From: Bradyrhizobium sp. Ai1a-2
Lineage (GTDB): Bacteria > Pseudomonadota > Alphaproteobacteria > Rhizobiales > Xanthobacteraceae
DNA: 64,000 nucleotides
Reading direction: 5' to 3'
Assembly: GCF_000426245.1 (NCBI RefSeq)
Contig: NZ_AUEZ01000018.1
Coordinates: 1 to 64,000 of the forward strand
Shown here: positions 1-7,562 of the stretch, piece by piece
Position numbering within the stretch: the stretch's first letter is position 1
How the letters are laid out: every line of letters starts with the position of its first letter
Translations under genes and position numbers: made by a program
The notes under the pieces: model-generated
Told to the model about the DNA's origin: nothing
Database searches by the model: none
The model's input: only the letters and a program-made list of their open reading frames with translations

Positions 1-241
1 GCCGGGAGGAGTAGATGCCGCTCGCATAGCCGTTGAGCAGCAGCGCCACCATCAGGCGCGGATCGAACGGCGGCTGGCCGAGTGCACTCGTGTAGCTGCT
101 GATAATCTCGGTGAGGTCGAGGCTCTCCCGCACCAGTTCCACGATGAACCGTGACAAGTGGTCCCTCGGTACGAAATCCTGCACGCTGGGCGGCAGAAGC
201 TGCGGCTGATCAATCTTCCAGAGGCGAAAATACTTGCTCAT
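1..241 (-). CDS. IS1182-family transposase, partial (N-terminal 80 residues)
   Basis: The coding sequence runs off the left edge of the window. Visible residues include DQPQLLPPSVQDFVPRDHLSRF and then QPPFDPRLMVALLLNGYASG, which match the N-terminal domain (DUF772-like) of IS1182/IS5-group DDE transposases: a DQxxLLPPS start, a DHLxRF box and a PPxxPRxM box. The catalytic DDE domain is outside the window, so I cannot say whether the element is intact. Confidence 0.8.
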   Translation of the reverse strand, partial: MSKYFRLWKIDQPQLLPPSVQDFVPRDHLSRFIVELVRESLDLTEIISSYTSALGQPPFDPRLMVALLLNGYASGIYSSR

Positions 242-302
242 CGCCGCCAATAAAATCAGACTCCCACCCAATTGAACAGGGACTACTCGGACAGGCTCCT
301 AG
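1..302 (-). mobile_element. IS1182-family insertion sequence, one end only
   Basis: The first 241 bases encode the N-terminus of an IS1182-type transposase on the minus strand. The next 60 bases are its non-coding upstream end. Read toward the gene, this begins near GGAGCCTGTCCGAGTAGTCC and leads to the transposase ATG. The right boundary is inferred to lie at about 295-302, directly against the stop codon of the SDR gene. A CTAG at 299-302 could be a target duplication, but the other end lies outside the window, so neither the inverted repeat nor the duplication can be confirmed. Confidence 0.7.
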
Positions 303-1045
303 CCCACCGTCATCCCTCCATCCACGACCCAGGCCGCGCCGTTGACATGCGCGGCGGCGTCGGAAGCGAGAAATGCCACGACTTCAGCGATATTCTCCGG
401 CTTCCCATACGGTGCACCGCCACTGCGGCGTGGCGCGACGGACCGCTCGCGCGCCTGGTCCTCCAGCTCCTGGATCATGCGCGACTCGATCGGACCCGGG
501 AGGATCGCATTGACCCTGATCTTCGTTCCCGTCACCTCCAGTGCCGCAGTGCGGGTGAGGCCAAGCACCGCGTGCTTGGACGCCACATAGCCGGCAAGGC
601 CCGCGCGGCCACGGATCGCCGAGGTCGATGCGGTGTTGACGACCGCGCCGCGACCGCGCGGCATCATCTTCGCCAGCACGTATTTGAGACCGAGGAAGAC
701 GCCCTTCACATTGACCTGCAACAGCCGGTCGAATGTATCATCCGGGTATTCGTGCAGCGGCGCGACCACGCCCTCGATCCCGGCATTGTTGGCGAAGATG
801 CCGATCGGACCAAGCTTCTGCTCGATCGTTTCGACGAACGCCGCGGTCTCCGCCGAGCTCGAGACGTCAGCGCGGATAGCGAGCGCCTTGGCGCCGGCCG
901 CCTCAACGAGGCGCGCCGTTGCCGTGGCCGCCGCTTCATCGATATCGACGATCGCGACGGCTGGGCTGGTCCGGGCCAGCGCGAGCGCGATCGCCCTGCC
1001 GATGTCGCCGCCACCACCGGTGACGAGCGCTACTTCGCCGTTCAT
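299..1045 (-). CDS. Short-chain dehydrogenase/reductase (SDR)
   Basis: Classical SDR of 248 residues, predicted to be an NAD(P)(H)-dependent alcohol/ketone oxidoreductase of unknown substrate. It has the cofactor motif TGGGGDIGR near residue 9, an acidic end of strand 2 (VDID, favouring NAD), NNAG, the active-site Ser in NTASTSA and YVASK (Tyr-x3-Lys). The C-terminus WVVDGGMTVG is typical of the family. ATG 1045 is chosen because it overlaps the stop of the upstream binding-protein gene as ATGA, implying translational coupling; a longer frame to 1087 would overlap that gene. It is the last gene before the insertion sequence. Confidence 0.9.
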   Translation of the reverse strand: MNGEVALVTGGGGDIGRAIALALARTSPAVAIVDIDEAAATATARLVEAAGAKALAIRADVSSSAETAAFVETIEQKLGPIGIFANNAGIEGVVAPLHEYPDDTFDRLLQVNVKGVFLGLKYVLAKMMPRGRGAVVNTASTSAIRGRAGLAGYVASKHAVLGLTRTAALEVTGTKIRVNAILPGPIESRMIQELEDQARERSVAPRRSGGAPYGKPENIAEVVAFLASDAAAHVNGAAWVVDGGMTVG

Positions 1046-2283
1046 GATTTCAGGAAGTCGCAGCCGCCTTCTTCCAGCGGCCGCCACGCTTCGCTCGGCG
1101 GGATGGTCTTGATCAGCTTGTAATAGTCCCAGGGATATTTGGATTCTTCCGGCTTCTTGACCTCGAACAGGTACATGTTGTGCAGCTTGCGGCCATCGGC
1201 GCGAACGCTGCCCTTGCCGAACAGGGGATCGTCGGTTGGCAGCTTCTTCATTTCCTGCACCACCGCCTTGCCGTCGCTGGAGGCGCCGAGCGCGTCGACG
1301 GCCTTGAGGTAGTGCAGCGTGGCGGCATAAACACCCGCCTGCAGCGCAGTGGGATAGCGGTCGCTGTTGCGCGGTGCGAACCGTTTGGCCCAGGCGCGGG
1401 TATCGTCGTTGAGATCCCAGTAGAAGGATTCGGTGAACTGCAGGCCCTGCGCCGTTTTCAGCCCCAGCGAATGCACGTCGCTGAGATAAAGCACGGTCGC
1501 GACCACGCGCTGGCCGCCCTGCGGGATGCCGAACTCGACCGACTGCTTGATCGAATTGATGGTGTCGCCGCCGGCATTGATCAGGGCGATCACCTCCGCC
1601 TTCGAGCCCTGCGCCTGCAGCAGGAAGGAGGAGAAATCCTGGCTGTTGATCGGCGTGCGCACGCCGCCGACGACCTTGCCGCCGAGTTTCTGCACGACGT
1701 TCTTGACGTCCGCCTCCATGGCGTGCCCGAACGCATAGTCTGCGGTCAGCGTGAACCAGGTCTTGCCGCCGCTGCCGACGACCGCCCGCGCAGCGCCCGA
1801 TGACAGCGCATAGGTGTCATAGGTCCAGTGCACGAGATTTGGCGAGCATGATTTGCCGGTGAGATCGGACGAGGACGCGCCCGACACCAAGAGCGTCTTG
1901 TTGTTCTGCTGCACGACGTTGCGCACTGCGAGCGCTACCGAGGAGTTCGGCGCGTCGATGATGGCGTCGACATTGTTGCGGTCGATCCATTCGCGCGCGA
2001 TGTTGGCGGCGAGATCGGCCTTGTTCATGTGGTCGCCGCTGATGACTTCGATCGGCCTGGTCATCTTGTGCGGTGAGGCCTGAAAATCCTCCACCGCCAT
2101 CTTCGCCGCCAGCAACGACCCGGGCCCGGTGACGTCGGCATAGAGGCTCGACATGTCCGTGAGCACGCCGAGCCGAAGCGGCCCGGGCTCCTGCGCCTGC
2201 GCGCCAAAGCTCGTGATGCCCAATGCCACGCCGCCGAGGCCGGCCAGCAGCCGGCGACGGTTCAATGAAATAGACTTTATCAT
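1042..2283 (-). CDS. ABC-type branched-chain amino acid-like substrate-binding protein (LivK family)
   Basis: Periplasmic binding protein of 413 residues in the Peripla_BP_6 family, normally feeding a HAAT importer. The N-terminus has a Tat-like signal (NRRRLLAGLGG, then a hydrophobic stretch ending AQAQEPG), followed by GVLTDMSSLY typical of LivK-type proteins. ATG 2283 is preceded by AAGGGAGG; a GTG at 2373 would add 30 residues before the signal and is less likely. No HAAT permease or ATPase genes are in the window, so it either uses a transporter elsewhere or serves sensing. It lies between the acetoacetate-decarboxylase-like gene and the SDR in one direction, suggesting an operon. Confidence 0.88.
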   Translation of the reverse strand: MIKSISLNRRRLLAGLGGVALGITSFGAQAQEPGPLRLGVLTDMSSLYADVTGPGSLLAAKMAVEDFQASPHKMTRPIEVISGDHMNKADLAANIAREWIDRNNVDAIIDAPNSSVALAVRNVVQQNNKTLLVSGASSSDLTGKSCSPNLVHWTYDTYALSSGAARAVVGSGGKTWFTLTADYAFGHAMEADVKNVVQKLGGKVVGGVRTPINSQDFSSFLLQAQGSKAEVIALINAGGDTINSIKQSVEFGIPQGGQRVVATVLYLSDVHSLGLKTAQGLQFTESFYWDLNDDTRAWAKRFAPRNSDRYPTALQAGVYAATLHYLKAVDALGASSDGKAVVQEMKKLPTDDPLFGKGSVRADGRKLHNMYLFEVKKPEESKYPWDYYKLIKTIPPSEAWRPLEEGGCDFLKS

Positions 2284-2369
2284 ATCCAAAAAACCTCCCT
2301 TGTGTGTCCCGAACTCTCGCTCGGATGTTGGCGCCCGCGCGTGCTTTGCGCGCGGGTCGATGTTGTCGT

Positions 2370-3176
2370 TCACGGAATCAGGCGCTCGATCAGCCGCCGG
2401 TCTTCGACCTCGAAGCCGCCGCCATAGACCTCGGACACCATGAATTGCGCGCCCAGGATCTCCGGCGCAAGATCCGCGATCGGGTCGTATTCGCTCGGAT
2501 GCAGCGTCATCGAGGCGCGACCGGGCAGCGGCGCAGAATATTTCAGCGGCGTGCGGCGATAGGCGATGTCGGCATAGGCCGTCTCCAGCCGTTCCGGATG
2601 CGGCAGGCGGCGGACATGGATTTCGCCGGCGGGCAGTTCGTCGCCGTCGACGATGCGCACGACCGGCGCCGCCGGATCTGGCGTGAAGGAAAAATCGGCG
2701 AGCGCAATGCCGCGTCGCCTGACCGATCCGTTGATCGAACCATCCGGCTGCTCATTGAAGGTGTAATGCGCGTCCTTCTTGGTGTAGCCGAACACTTCAC
2801 GGCCGGCGCAGATGCCCATCGGGTCGCTGCAATACATGAAGATATGCGTCTCGGTGAACAGGCCCTTGTAGCGCACGGGAACGGTGATCATCAGATCGAA
2901 CATCTGCCCGGCATGCACCGCCAGCGAATGGCCCGGCGACACCATGAAGCGGAACGCGACGCGGTCGCTCGCAATCTCGAACGGGGTGTCGGCGAGCAGG
3001 CTCGCCACTTTGCCCGGCGCAACGCGCGTCATGATCTCGACCGTCCGCAACGTGCAGCCCCACTCCACGGGATAGGCCGGCGAGTAAGGCGGATTGACCC
3101 CGCTGTTCGGCTTCAACCGGTATTCGCCGAACATGTGACGCCGGGGGTCGTTGGGGTCGGTAATCAGGTCGGTCAT
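2370..3176 (-). CDS. Acetoacetate decarboxylase-like protein
   Basis: Protein of 268 residues in the acetoacetate decarboxylase family (PF06314). In characterised members a lysine forms a Schiff base with a beta-keto acid. The family signature is visible as GREVFGYTKK; Lys133/Lys134 correspond to the Lys115/Lys116 pair of the clostridial enzyme, so the catalytic centre appears intact. Family members also do aldol/dehydration chemistry, so decarboxylation is not certain. ATG 3176 has GGAGAG 8-9 bases upstream. It is 28 bases after the PhyH-like gene and 86 bases before the binding protein. Its neighbours suggest oxidised acid catabolism rather than solvent formation. Confidence 0.85.
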   Translation of the reverse strand: MTDLITDPNDPRRHMFGEYRLKPNSGVNPPYSPAYPVEWGCTLRTVEIMTRVAPGKVASLLADTPFEIASDRVAFRFMVSPGHSLAVHAGQMFDLMITVPVRYKGLFTETHIFMYCSDPMGICAGREVFGYTKKDAHYTFNEQPDGSINGSVRRRGIALADFSFTPDPAAPVVRIVDGDELPAGEIHVRRLPHPERLETAYADIAYRRTPLKYSAPLPGRASMTLHPSEYDPIADLAPEILGAQFMVSEVYGGGFEVEDRRLIERLIP

Positions 3177-3204
3177 CTGGGCTTGCTCTCCATCGACGGC
3201 ATGC

Positions 3205-4032
3205 TCATCGCATGGCGCTCGCTTGCGTATTCCGCATCAAGACCTTCTGCTGGTCGCCCATGACATGAGCGTGGAAGGCAATCGCGGCGTCGGACAGGTC
3301 GCTTTCCGGGGCGTATTCCGGCGCGAAGTTGCTGTAGCGGTCGACGCCACGCACCAGCGTGGCGCTGTCGTTCGTTCCCACGACCTGCCGCACATGGGTC
3401 GGCAGATAGCGGATCGCAAAGCCGATCCGGCGTTTCGCCGAAGGGTTCGGATCGCTGCCATGGATCAGGCGGACGTGGTGCAGCGACATCTCGCCGGGCT
3501 GCAGCTGCAGCATCACGGCCTTGCTCTCGTCGACGTCGACGGCGATCTCCTGCCCGCGCGTCAGCAGGTTGTCGGCGGCAAAGGTGTCGCGGTGGGCGAC
3601 CTGCTCCAGCGTCTGGGTGTCGGGAATGACGCGCATGGCGCCATTCTCGGCGGTGCTCTCGGAGAGCGCGACCCATGCGGTGACGATATCGGCGGGATCG
3701 AGCCCCCAATAGGTCGAGTCCTGATGCCAGGAGACGAAGCCTGGGTCTCGGGCCTCCTTGATGAAGAACGAGGAACTCCAGCAGAGGATGTCGGGGCCGA
3801 TCACGCTCTCGACCGCGTCGAGAATGGCCGGATGGCGGATCAGACCGTCGAGCCAGGTGAACAGCAGATGGCTCTTGTGCCGCATCGATCCCTTGAGCAG
3901 GCCTTGCGCGGCCTCGTGCGCCTCCAGCTTTCTGCGCACGCCTTCGACCTCGGCCGCCGACATAACCCTGATCGGGGCGTAATAACCGTGCTCGCGGTAG
4001 TGGGCGACTGCAGCTTCGGGCAGAAGGGCCAT
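3205..4032 (-). CDS. Phytanoyl-CoA dioxygenase (PhyH) family protein
   Basis: Fe(II)/2-oxoglutarate-dependent oxygenase of 275 residues, predicted to hydroxylate a small substrate using 2-oxoglutarate and O2. The iron triad is visible: His103 and Asp105 in WHQDSTYWG and distal His191 in LIHGSDPN. A downstream Arg in SAKRR fits 2-oxoglutarate binding. It is first in the minus-strand cluster; ATG 4032 has an AGGAA Shine-Dalgarno and lies 10 bases from a large palindrome that probably controls it. The substrate is unknown: bacterial PhyH proteins act on amino acids, phosphonates, ectoine and many others. Confidence 0.87.
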   Translation of the reverse strand: MALLPEAAVAHYREHGYYAPIRVMSAAEVEGVRRKLEAHEAAQGLLKGSMRHKSHLLFTWLDGLIRHPAILDAVESVIGPDILCWSSSFFIKEARDPGFVSWHQDSTYWGLDPADIVTAWVALSESTAENGAMRVIPDTQTLEQVAHRDTFAADNLLTRGQEIAVDVDESKAVMLQLQPGEMSLHHVRLIHGSDPNPSAKRRIGFAIRYLPTHVRQVVGTNDSATLVRGVDRYSNFAPEYAPESDLSDAAIAFHAHVMGDQQKVLMRNTQASAMR

Positions 4033-4041
4033 GGTTTCCTC

Positions 4042-4077
4042 ATTTCATATATGATTACTTATTTGCATATATGAAAT
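4042..4077. promoter_or_regulatory. Palindromic operator in a divergent promoter
   Basis: Perfect 12-base arms ATTTCATATATG (4042-4053) and CATATATGAAAT (4066-4077) flank a 12-base AT-rich spacer. Each arm contains the self-palindrome CATATATG, with centres 20 bases (two helical turns) apart, as expected for two dimers on one DNA face. It lies between the PhyH-like gene (minus) and the divergent SDR (plus), in much lower GC than its surroundings. It overlaps the Shine-Dalgarno side of the PhyH gene, suggesting repression. The regulator is not in this window. Confidence 0.7.
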
Positions 4078-4226
4078 CAGATTTCAAACCCGAGTCAAGT
4101 CGCAGGGCCGGTTCCGCTGGTCCTGATTGCGTCCGAATCGGGGCTAAACGCGCCACCCAGAAAGCGGTTGCCAGTGGCGTCGGGCGGCGAAAAGATGGAG
4201 TCAAACCGAAAAGGGGGTGCTCCGTC

Positions 4227-5009
4227 GTGCAAGTGAAAGACAAGGTCTGCGTCGTGACCGGAGCGGCTGGCGGTATCGGCGAGGCGGTGGCGCGGGCCTA
4301 TGCCGAAGCCGGCGCCCGCGGTGTCGTCGTCGCCGATCTCAAGACCACGCGCGAGCGGCTCGCCAGCGTCGCCGGCGATATCGACGGGCTGGCGGTGACC
4401 GCCGATGTCGGTCTGGAAGACGACATCAAGGCGCTGGTCGCGGCGGCGGAAGCCAAATACGGCCCGGTCGACATCTTCTTCTCCAATGCCGGGCTGTCGC
4501 GCAAGGGACAGGAGACAGCCTCCGATGCCGACTGGGACGTGAGCTGGCGCGTACATGTGATGAGCCATGTGTTCGCGGCGCGGGCGCTGGTGCCCGGCAT
4601 GCTCGCACGCGGCTCCGGCTATCTGCTCAACACGGCGTCGGCCGCGGGGCTTTTGGCCTCGCTGAACTCGATGCCGTATGGCGTGACCAAGAATGCCGCG
4701 GTCGCGCTCGCCGAGCATCTTGCCATCCAGTACGGCGACCGTGGCATCCGCGTTTCCGTGCTGTGCCCGCAGTCGGTGCAGACAGGCATGACCACGCCTG
4801 GCCCGAGCGCGGCACGGGTCGATGGCGTGATGCGGCCGGGTGAAGTCGCACGTATCGTTATCGAGGCGATGGAGGAAGAGCGCTTCCTGATCCTGTCGCA
4901 TCCGCAGGTGCAGGAATACATCCAGCGGAAAGCGTCCAATCGCGACCGCTGGCTAGCTGGGATGCGCCGCTTGCGCGACCGGATCTACGGCGCGCCCGCT
5001 TCAGTGTAG
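4227..5009 (+). CDS. Short-chain dehydrogenase/reductase (SDR)
   Basis: Classical SDR of 260 residues. Visible motifs are TGAAGGIGE near the N-terminus, VVADLK at strand 2 (Asp, NAD preference), SNAG in place of NNAG, Ser in NTASAAG and YGVTK (Tyr-x3-Lys). GTG 4227 is chosen because AAGGGGG lies about 10 bases upstream and the family motif follows at once; the frame is open back to 4071, but that would cover the promoter. It is divergent from the PhyH-like gene and shares its operator region, so it probably belongs to the same pathway. Substrate unknown. Confidence 0.87.
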   Translation: MQVKDKVCVVTGAAGGIGEAVARAYAEAGARGVVVADLKTTRERLASVAGDIDGLAVTADVGLEDDIKALVAAAEAKYGPVDIFFSNAGLSRKGQETASDADWDVSWRVHVMSHVFAARALVPGMLARGSGYLLNTASAAGLLASLNSMPYGVTKNAAVALAEHLAIQYGDRGIRVSVLCPQSVQTGMTTPGPSAARVDGVMRPGEVARIVIEAMEEERFLILSHPQVQEYIQRKASNRDRWLAGMRRLRDRIYGAPASV

Positions 5010-5017
5010 ACGCCCTT

Positions 5018-5105
5018 TCCGTCATTGCGAGCAAAGCGAAGCAATCCATCGCGCCACTCGCGGAGATATGGATTGCTTCGTCGCTGCCGCTCCACGCAAT
5101 GACGG
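5018..5105. repeat. Intergenic palindromic repeat (CGTCATTGCGAGC type)
   Basis: The left arm CGTCATTGCGAGC...GCAATCCAT (5020-5049) is answered by ATGGATTGC...GCAATGACG (5068-5104), making a long imperfect hairpin. I recognise this style as dispersed intergenic repeats of Bradyrhizobium and Rhodopseudomonas. It fills the 98-base gap between two convergent genes and could terminate transcription from both sides. Confidence 0.75.
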
Positions 5106-5107
5106 GC

Positions 5108-5845
5108 TCATACGCCCTTCGGCGCGAATTCTTTGAGTGAGCCCGTGTAGCTCTTCGCACCCGGAAGCGCGTAGGCGCCGCGGCGCGAAGTGGTCAGCTT
5201 CAGGCCGACCAGCGCCTCGGCCTGCTTCACCGCGGCGGCGACGCCATCGATGACGGGTACGCCGAATTTCCGCGACAGCGCGGCGGAAAGATCGGCCATG
5301 CCGGCGCAGCCCAGCACGATCGCCTCCGCGCCCTTGTCCAGCGCCAGTTCGATCTCGGCGCAAAGCTTTTCCTCCGCGCCCGTGCCTGGCTTCTCCAGAT
5401 CGAGCACCGCGACGTTGCATGCCGTCACCGAGACACGTTCGGCAAATCCATAGCGACGCACCAGTTCTTGCAGCGGTACGACCGAGCGCGGCAGCGTGGT
5501 GACGACCGCGATGCGCTTTGCGAGCTGGCCGGCGGTGACCAGCGCCGCCTCGCAAATGCCGACCACCGGGAATGGCGCCGCCGACCGCGCCGCATCCAAT
5601 CCCGTGTCGTCGAAGCAGGCGATGATCCCGGCGTCAGCGTCCTGCGCGCTGAGCAGCGCCTGGATCAGGCCGGGGACCGCGAACGCCTCGTCGTAATATC
5701 CCTCGATCGAGACCGGCCCCATCGCCGAGGTGACGGCCACAATCTCGGTGCCGGGAGATGCAACCGCGCGCGCCGCGGCCGCGATGGTCTCGGTCATCGT
5801 GACGGTGGTGTTGGGATTGACGATCAGGATTCGTGTCGGTGCCAT
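5108..5845 (-). CDS. Asp/Glu/hydantoin racemase family protein
   Basis: Protein of 245 residues in the Asp/Glu racemase superfamily. Both expected catalytic cysteines are present: Cys77 in IACFDDTGLDAAR and Cys180 in VLGCAGM, with ILIVNPNTT at the N-terminus as in hydantoin racemases and maleate isomerases. The close match of CFDDTGLDAAR to hydantoin racemases makes an amino acid or hydantoin racemase the best guess; arylmalonate decarboxylase-type or maleate isomerase activity is possible. ATG 5845 is used; a GTG at 5890 in the same frame could add 15 residues. It is convergent with the SDR and is not in an evident operon. Confidence 0.85.
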   Translation of the reverse strand: MAPTRILIVNPNTTVTMTETIAAAARAVASPGTEIVAVTSAMGPVSIEGYYDEAFAVPGLIQALLSAQDADAGIIACFDDTGLDAARSAAPFPVVGICEAALVTAGQLAKRIAVVTTLPRSVVPLQELVRRYGFAERVSVTACNVAVLDLEKPGTGAEEKLCAEIELALDKGAEAIVLGCAGMADLSAALSRKFGVPVIDGVAAAVKQAEALVGLKLTTSRRGAYALPGAKSYTGSLKEFAPKGV

Positions 5846-6001
5846 GGCTCCATCGTAGCCGGGATGAAGCCGGCTGGCAAAATTGGTCACGTCCCATGAC
5901 CTTCCTCAAGGACTCTGTGGCCGCATGCGGGCCGCTGTGGCATGCTTGGCGCGACTTCCTCATGCCAAGTTGCACAGGGTCCTAACCTAAGGAGGACAGC
6001 C

Positions 6002-6295
6002 ATGGTAACTTATGTCGTGCTGGCGAAGTTCACCGATCAGGGAATCCGCAACGCCAAGGACTCTCCGAAGCGAGCGGAAGCTTTCAAGGAAATGGCGAAG
6101 ACGTTCGGCGTGACGGTGAAGGAGATCGTCTGGACACAGGGCCGATATGATGTCGTGACCTTCATCGAGGCGCCGGATGAATCATCCGCCATGTCGCTCA
6201 GTCTGAGCCTCGGCGCGCTCGGCAATGTTCGCAGCGAAACGCTGCGTGCGTATTCGGCGGCTGAGATGACAAAGATCGTCGGCAAGATGCTCTGA
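6002..6295 (+). CDS. GYD domain-containing protein
   Basis: Small protein of 97 residues. The sequence YVVLAKFTDQGI, then QGRYDVVTFIEAPDE and a C-terminal LRAYSAAEM match the GYD family (PF08734), a ferredoxin-like fold common in Proteobacteria with no established function. The start is secure: AAGGAGG at 5989-5995 lies 6 bases before ATG 6002. It is a single gene, convergent with the next one. Confidence 0.9.
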   Translation: MVTYVVLAKFTDQGIRNAKDSPKRAEAFKEMAKTFGVTVKEIVWTQGRYDVVTFIEAPDESSAMSLSLSLGALGNVRSETLRAYSAAEMTKIVGKML

Positions 6296-6316
6296 CGATC
6301 GCTGCTGCTACAGGGC

Positions 6317-6354
6317 GCCTTGCTCGGCCCATCGGTCGCGATTCCGAGCAAGGC
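6317..6354. terminator. Hairpin between convergent genes
   Basis: GCCTTGCTCGG (6317-6327) pairs perfectly with CCGAGCAAGGC (6344-6354) around a 16-base loop in the 75-base gap between the GYD gene and the DUF3280-like gene. There is no strong T-tract on either side, so it is a terminator candidate only by position and stem strength. Confidence 0.5.
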
Positions 6355-6370
6355 GGGGACGCGCAGCGAC

Positions 6371-7348
6371 CTACTGCTGGGCCTGGTTCTCGAGTAGATG
6401 ATCCTTGACGAGGCGAACGGCGCCCCGCCGCCACGAGTAGTCGGCGCCCATGCGAAGCCCGCTGTCGGCCCGCGAGACAACGGTGCCGGTCCGGGAGTCG
6501 CGGACTTGAAATCCGATCGTGTATTCGGTGCGGCTGACCCGCCTCACCACGCCAATCAACGATTGGTCCGCGCCGAGCTTCAGGGCGACGCCGGCCTCGC
6601 AGCCGCCGCAGTCGCGCAGCGAGTGTGTCTTGACCGCTTCCCCATTCGCGCCGCTGGTCTCGATCACGCGGTAACGGCCCGATTGCGTGAACAGTTCGCG
6701 CACGCCGCTCGTGACATCGGCCAATTGTGCCGCATCCGAAGCCGCGATGCCGCTTGCCGGAGCGGCCGCGGTGGTATCTTCCAGTTCGAAGTCGAATACC
6801 GCAAGCTCGATCGGCGCGGACGCAGCCGCCGGAGATGCGGCTAGCTGCGCCGCCAGCGCCGCGCGGACGTCCCGGGACAGGAAGCTCTCGGCGCGATCCC
6901 ACGCCTCGTCATTGTCACCTCGAAACGAGTAGCGCCTTTCGAACAGGAGCCGCTTGGTGCCGATGTCGATGACCGCCGTGCTTGCAAACTGGACCAGGGT
7001 GCTCATCTTCTGCACCGCGCCGGTGATCAGGACATTGGCGCCGCCTTGCGCGGCGGCTTGCATGCGCTCGGCCGCCGTGGCGCGATCGTCCGTCGAGGGC
7101 GGGACAAGGCGGTAGCGTGGGTCCGCCTCGACGTCTCGTCTCAGCGCGGCCATGAACGCCTGCAGGCGCTTTTGATGGGCCGCGGTCTGATCGATCGGCT
7201 CGCCCGAGGTGTCGAGATAGCCGAATTCTTCAATCGTGACACCCAGGGTCCGGGCTGCGGGCGCGCCGGTATCGGCACTGGCGGAACCCGAACTCAGCAA
7301 GAGCCCAAGCATGGCAACGGCAAGCAAACCAAGACAGGATCGGCGCAT
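6371..7348 (-). CDS. Secreted protein with two DUF3280/DUF2380-like domains
   Basis: Protein of 325 residues with a signal peptide (RRSCLGLLAVAMLGLLLSSGSASA). The second half (about 175-310) closely fits my recollection of DUF3280/DUF2380: LAVFDFELEDTT, RELFTQSGRYRV, CGGCEAGVALKLGAD, then a V-R-D/TG-V-x-R stretch. The first half (about 35-165) is a diverged copy: GVTIEEFGYLDTS, YRLVPPS, ANVLITGAVQKMS, FRGDNDEAWDRAESFL, but lacks the CxxC. Periplasmic location is predicted; function unknown. ATG 7348 has AAAGG upstream; an upstream TTG at 7366 is less likely. It is divergent from the sensor kinase gene, so the two may be linked functionally. Confidence 0.75.
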   Translation of the reverse strand: MRRSCLGLLAVAMLGLLLSSGSASADTGAPAARTLGVTIEEFGYLDTSGEPIDQTAAHQKRLQAFMAALRRDVEADPRYRLVPPSTDDRATAAERMQAAAQGGANVLITGAVQKMSTLVQFASTAVIDIGTKRLLFERRYSFRGDNDEAWDRAESFLSRDVRAALAAQLAASPAAASAPIELAVFDFELEDTTAAAPASGIAASDAAQLADVTSGVRELFTQSGRYRVIETSGANGEAVKTHSLRDCGGCEAGVALKLGADQSLIGVVRRVSRTEYTIGFQVRDSRTGTVVSRADSGLRMGADYSWRRGAVRLVKDHLLENQAQQ

Positions 7349-7562
7349 CGGCGGACCTTTCAGCAATCATGCGGGGCTTCCAGGCTATGTCGACCGGGTC
7401 TACCCCCGAAGCTGAGCGCCTCCCGGCGAGAGCCGGGAAAATTTCACGACGTCATTTTCGGGCCGCGGGCAACGCTTTCCGCCGGTTGCATTCTGCCGTT
7501 AAATGTACGGCTCCCGCTCGTAGACCGGGAGTCCAAAGTCATCCGCGAGGGGTATCCGCAAG

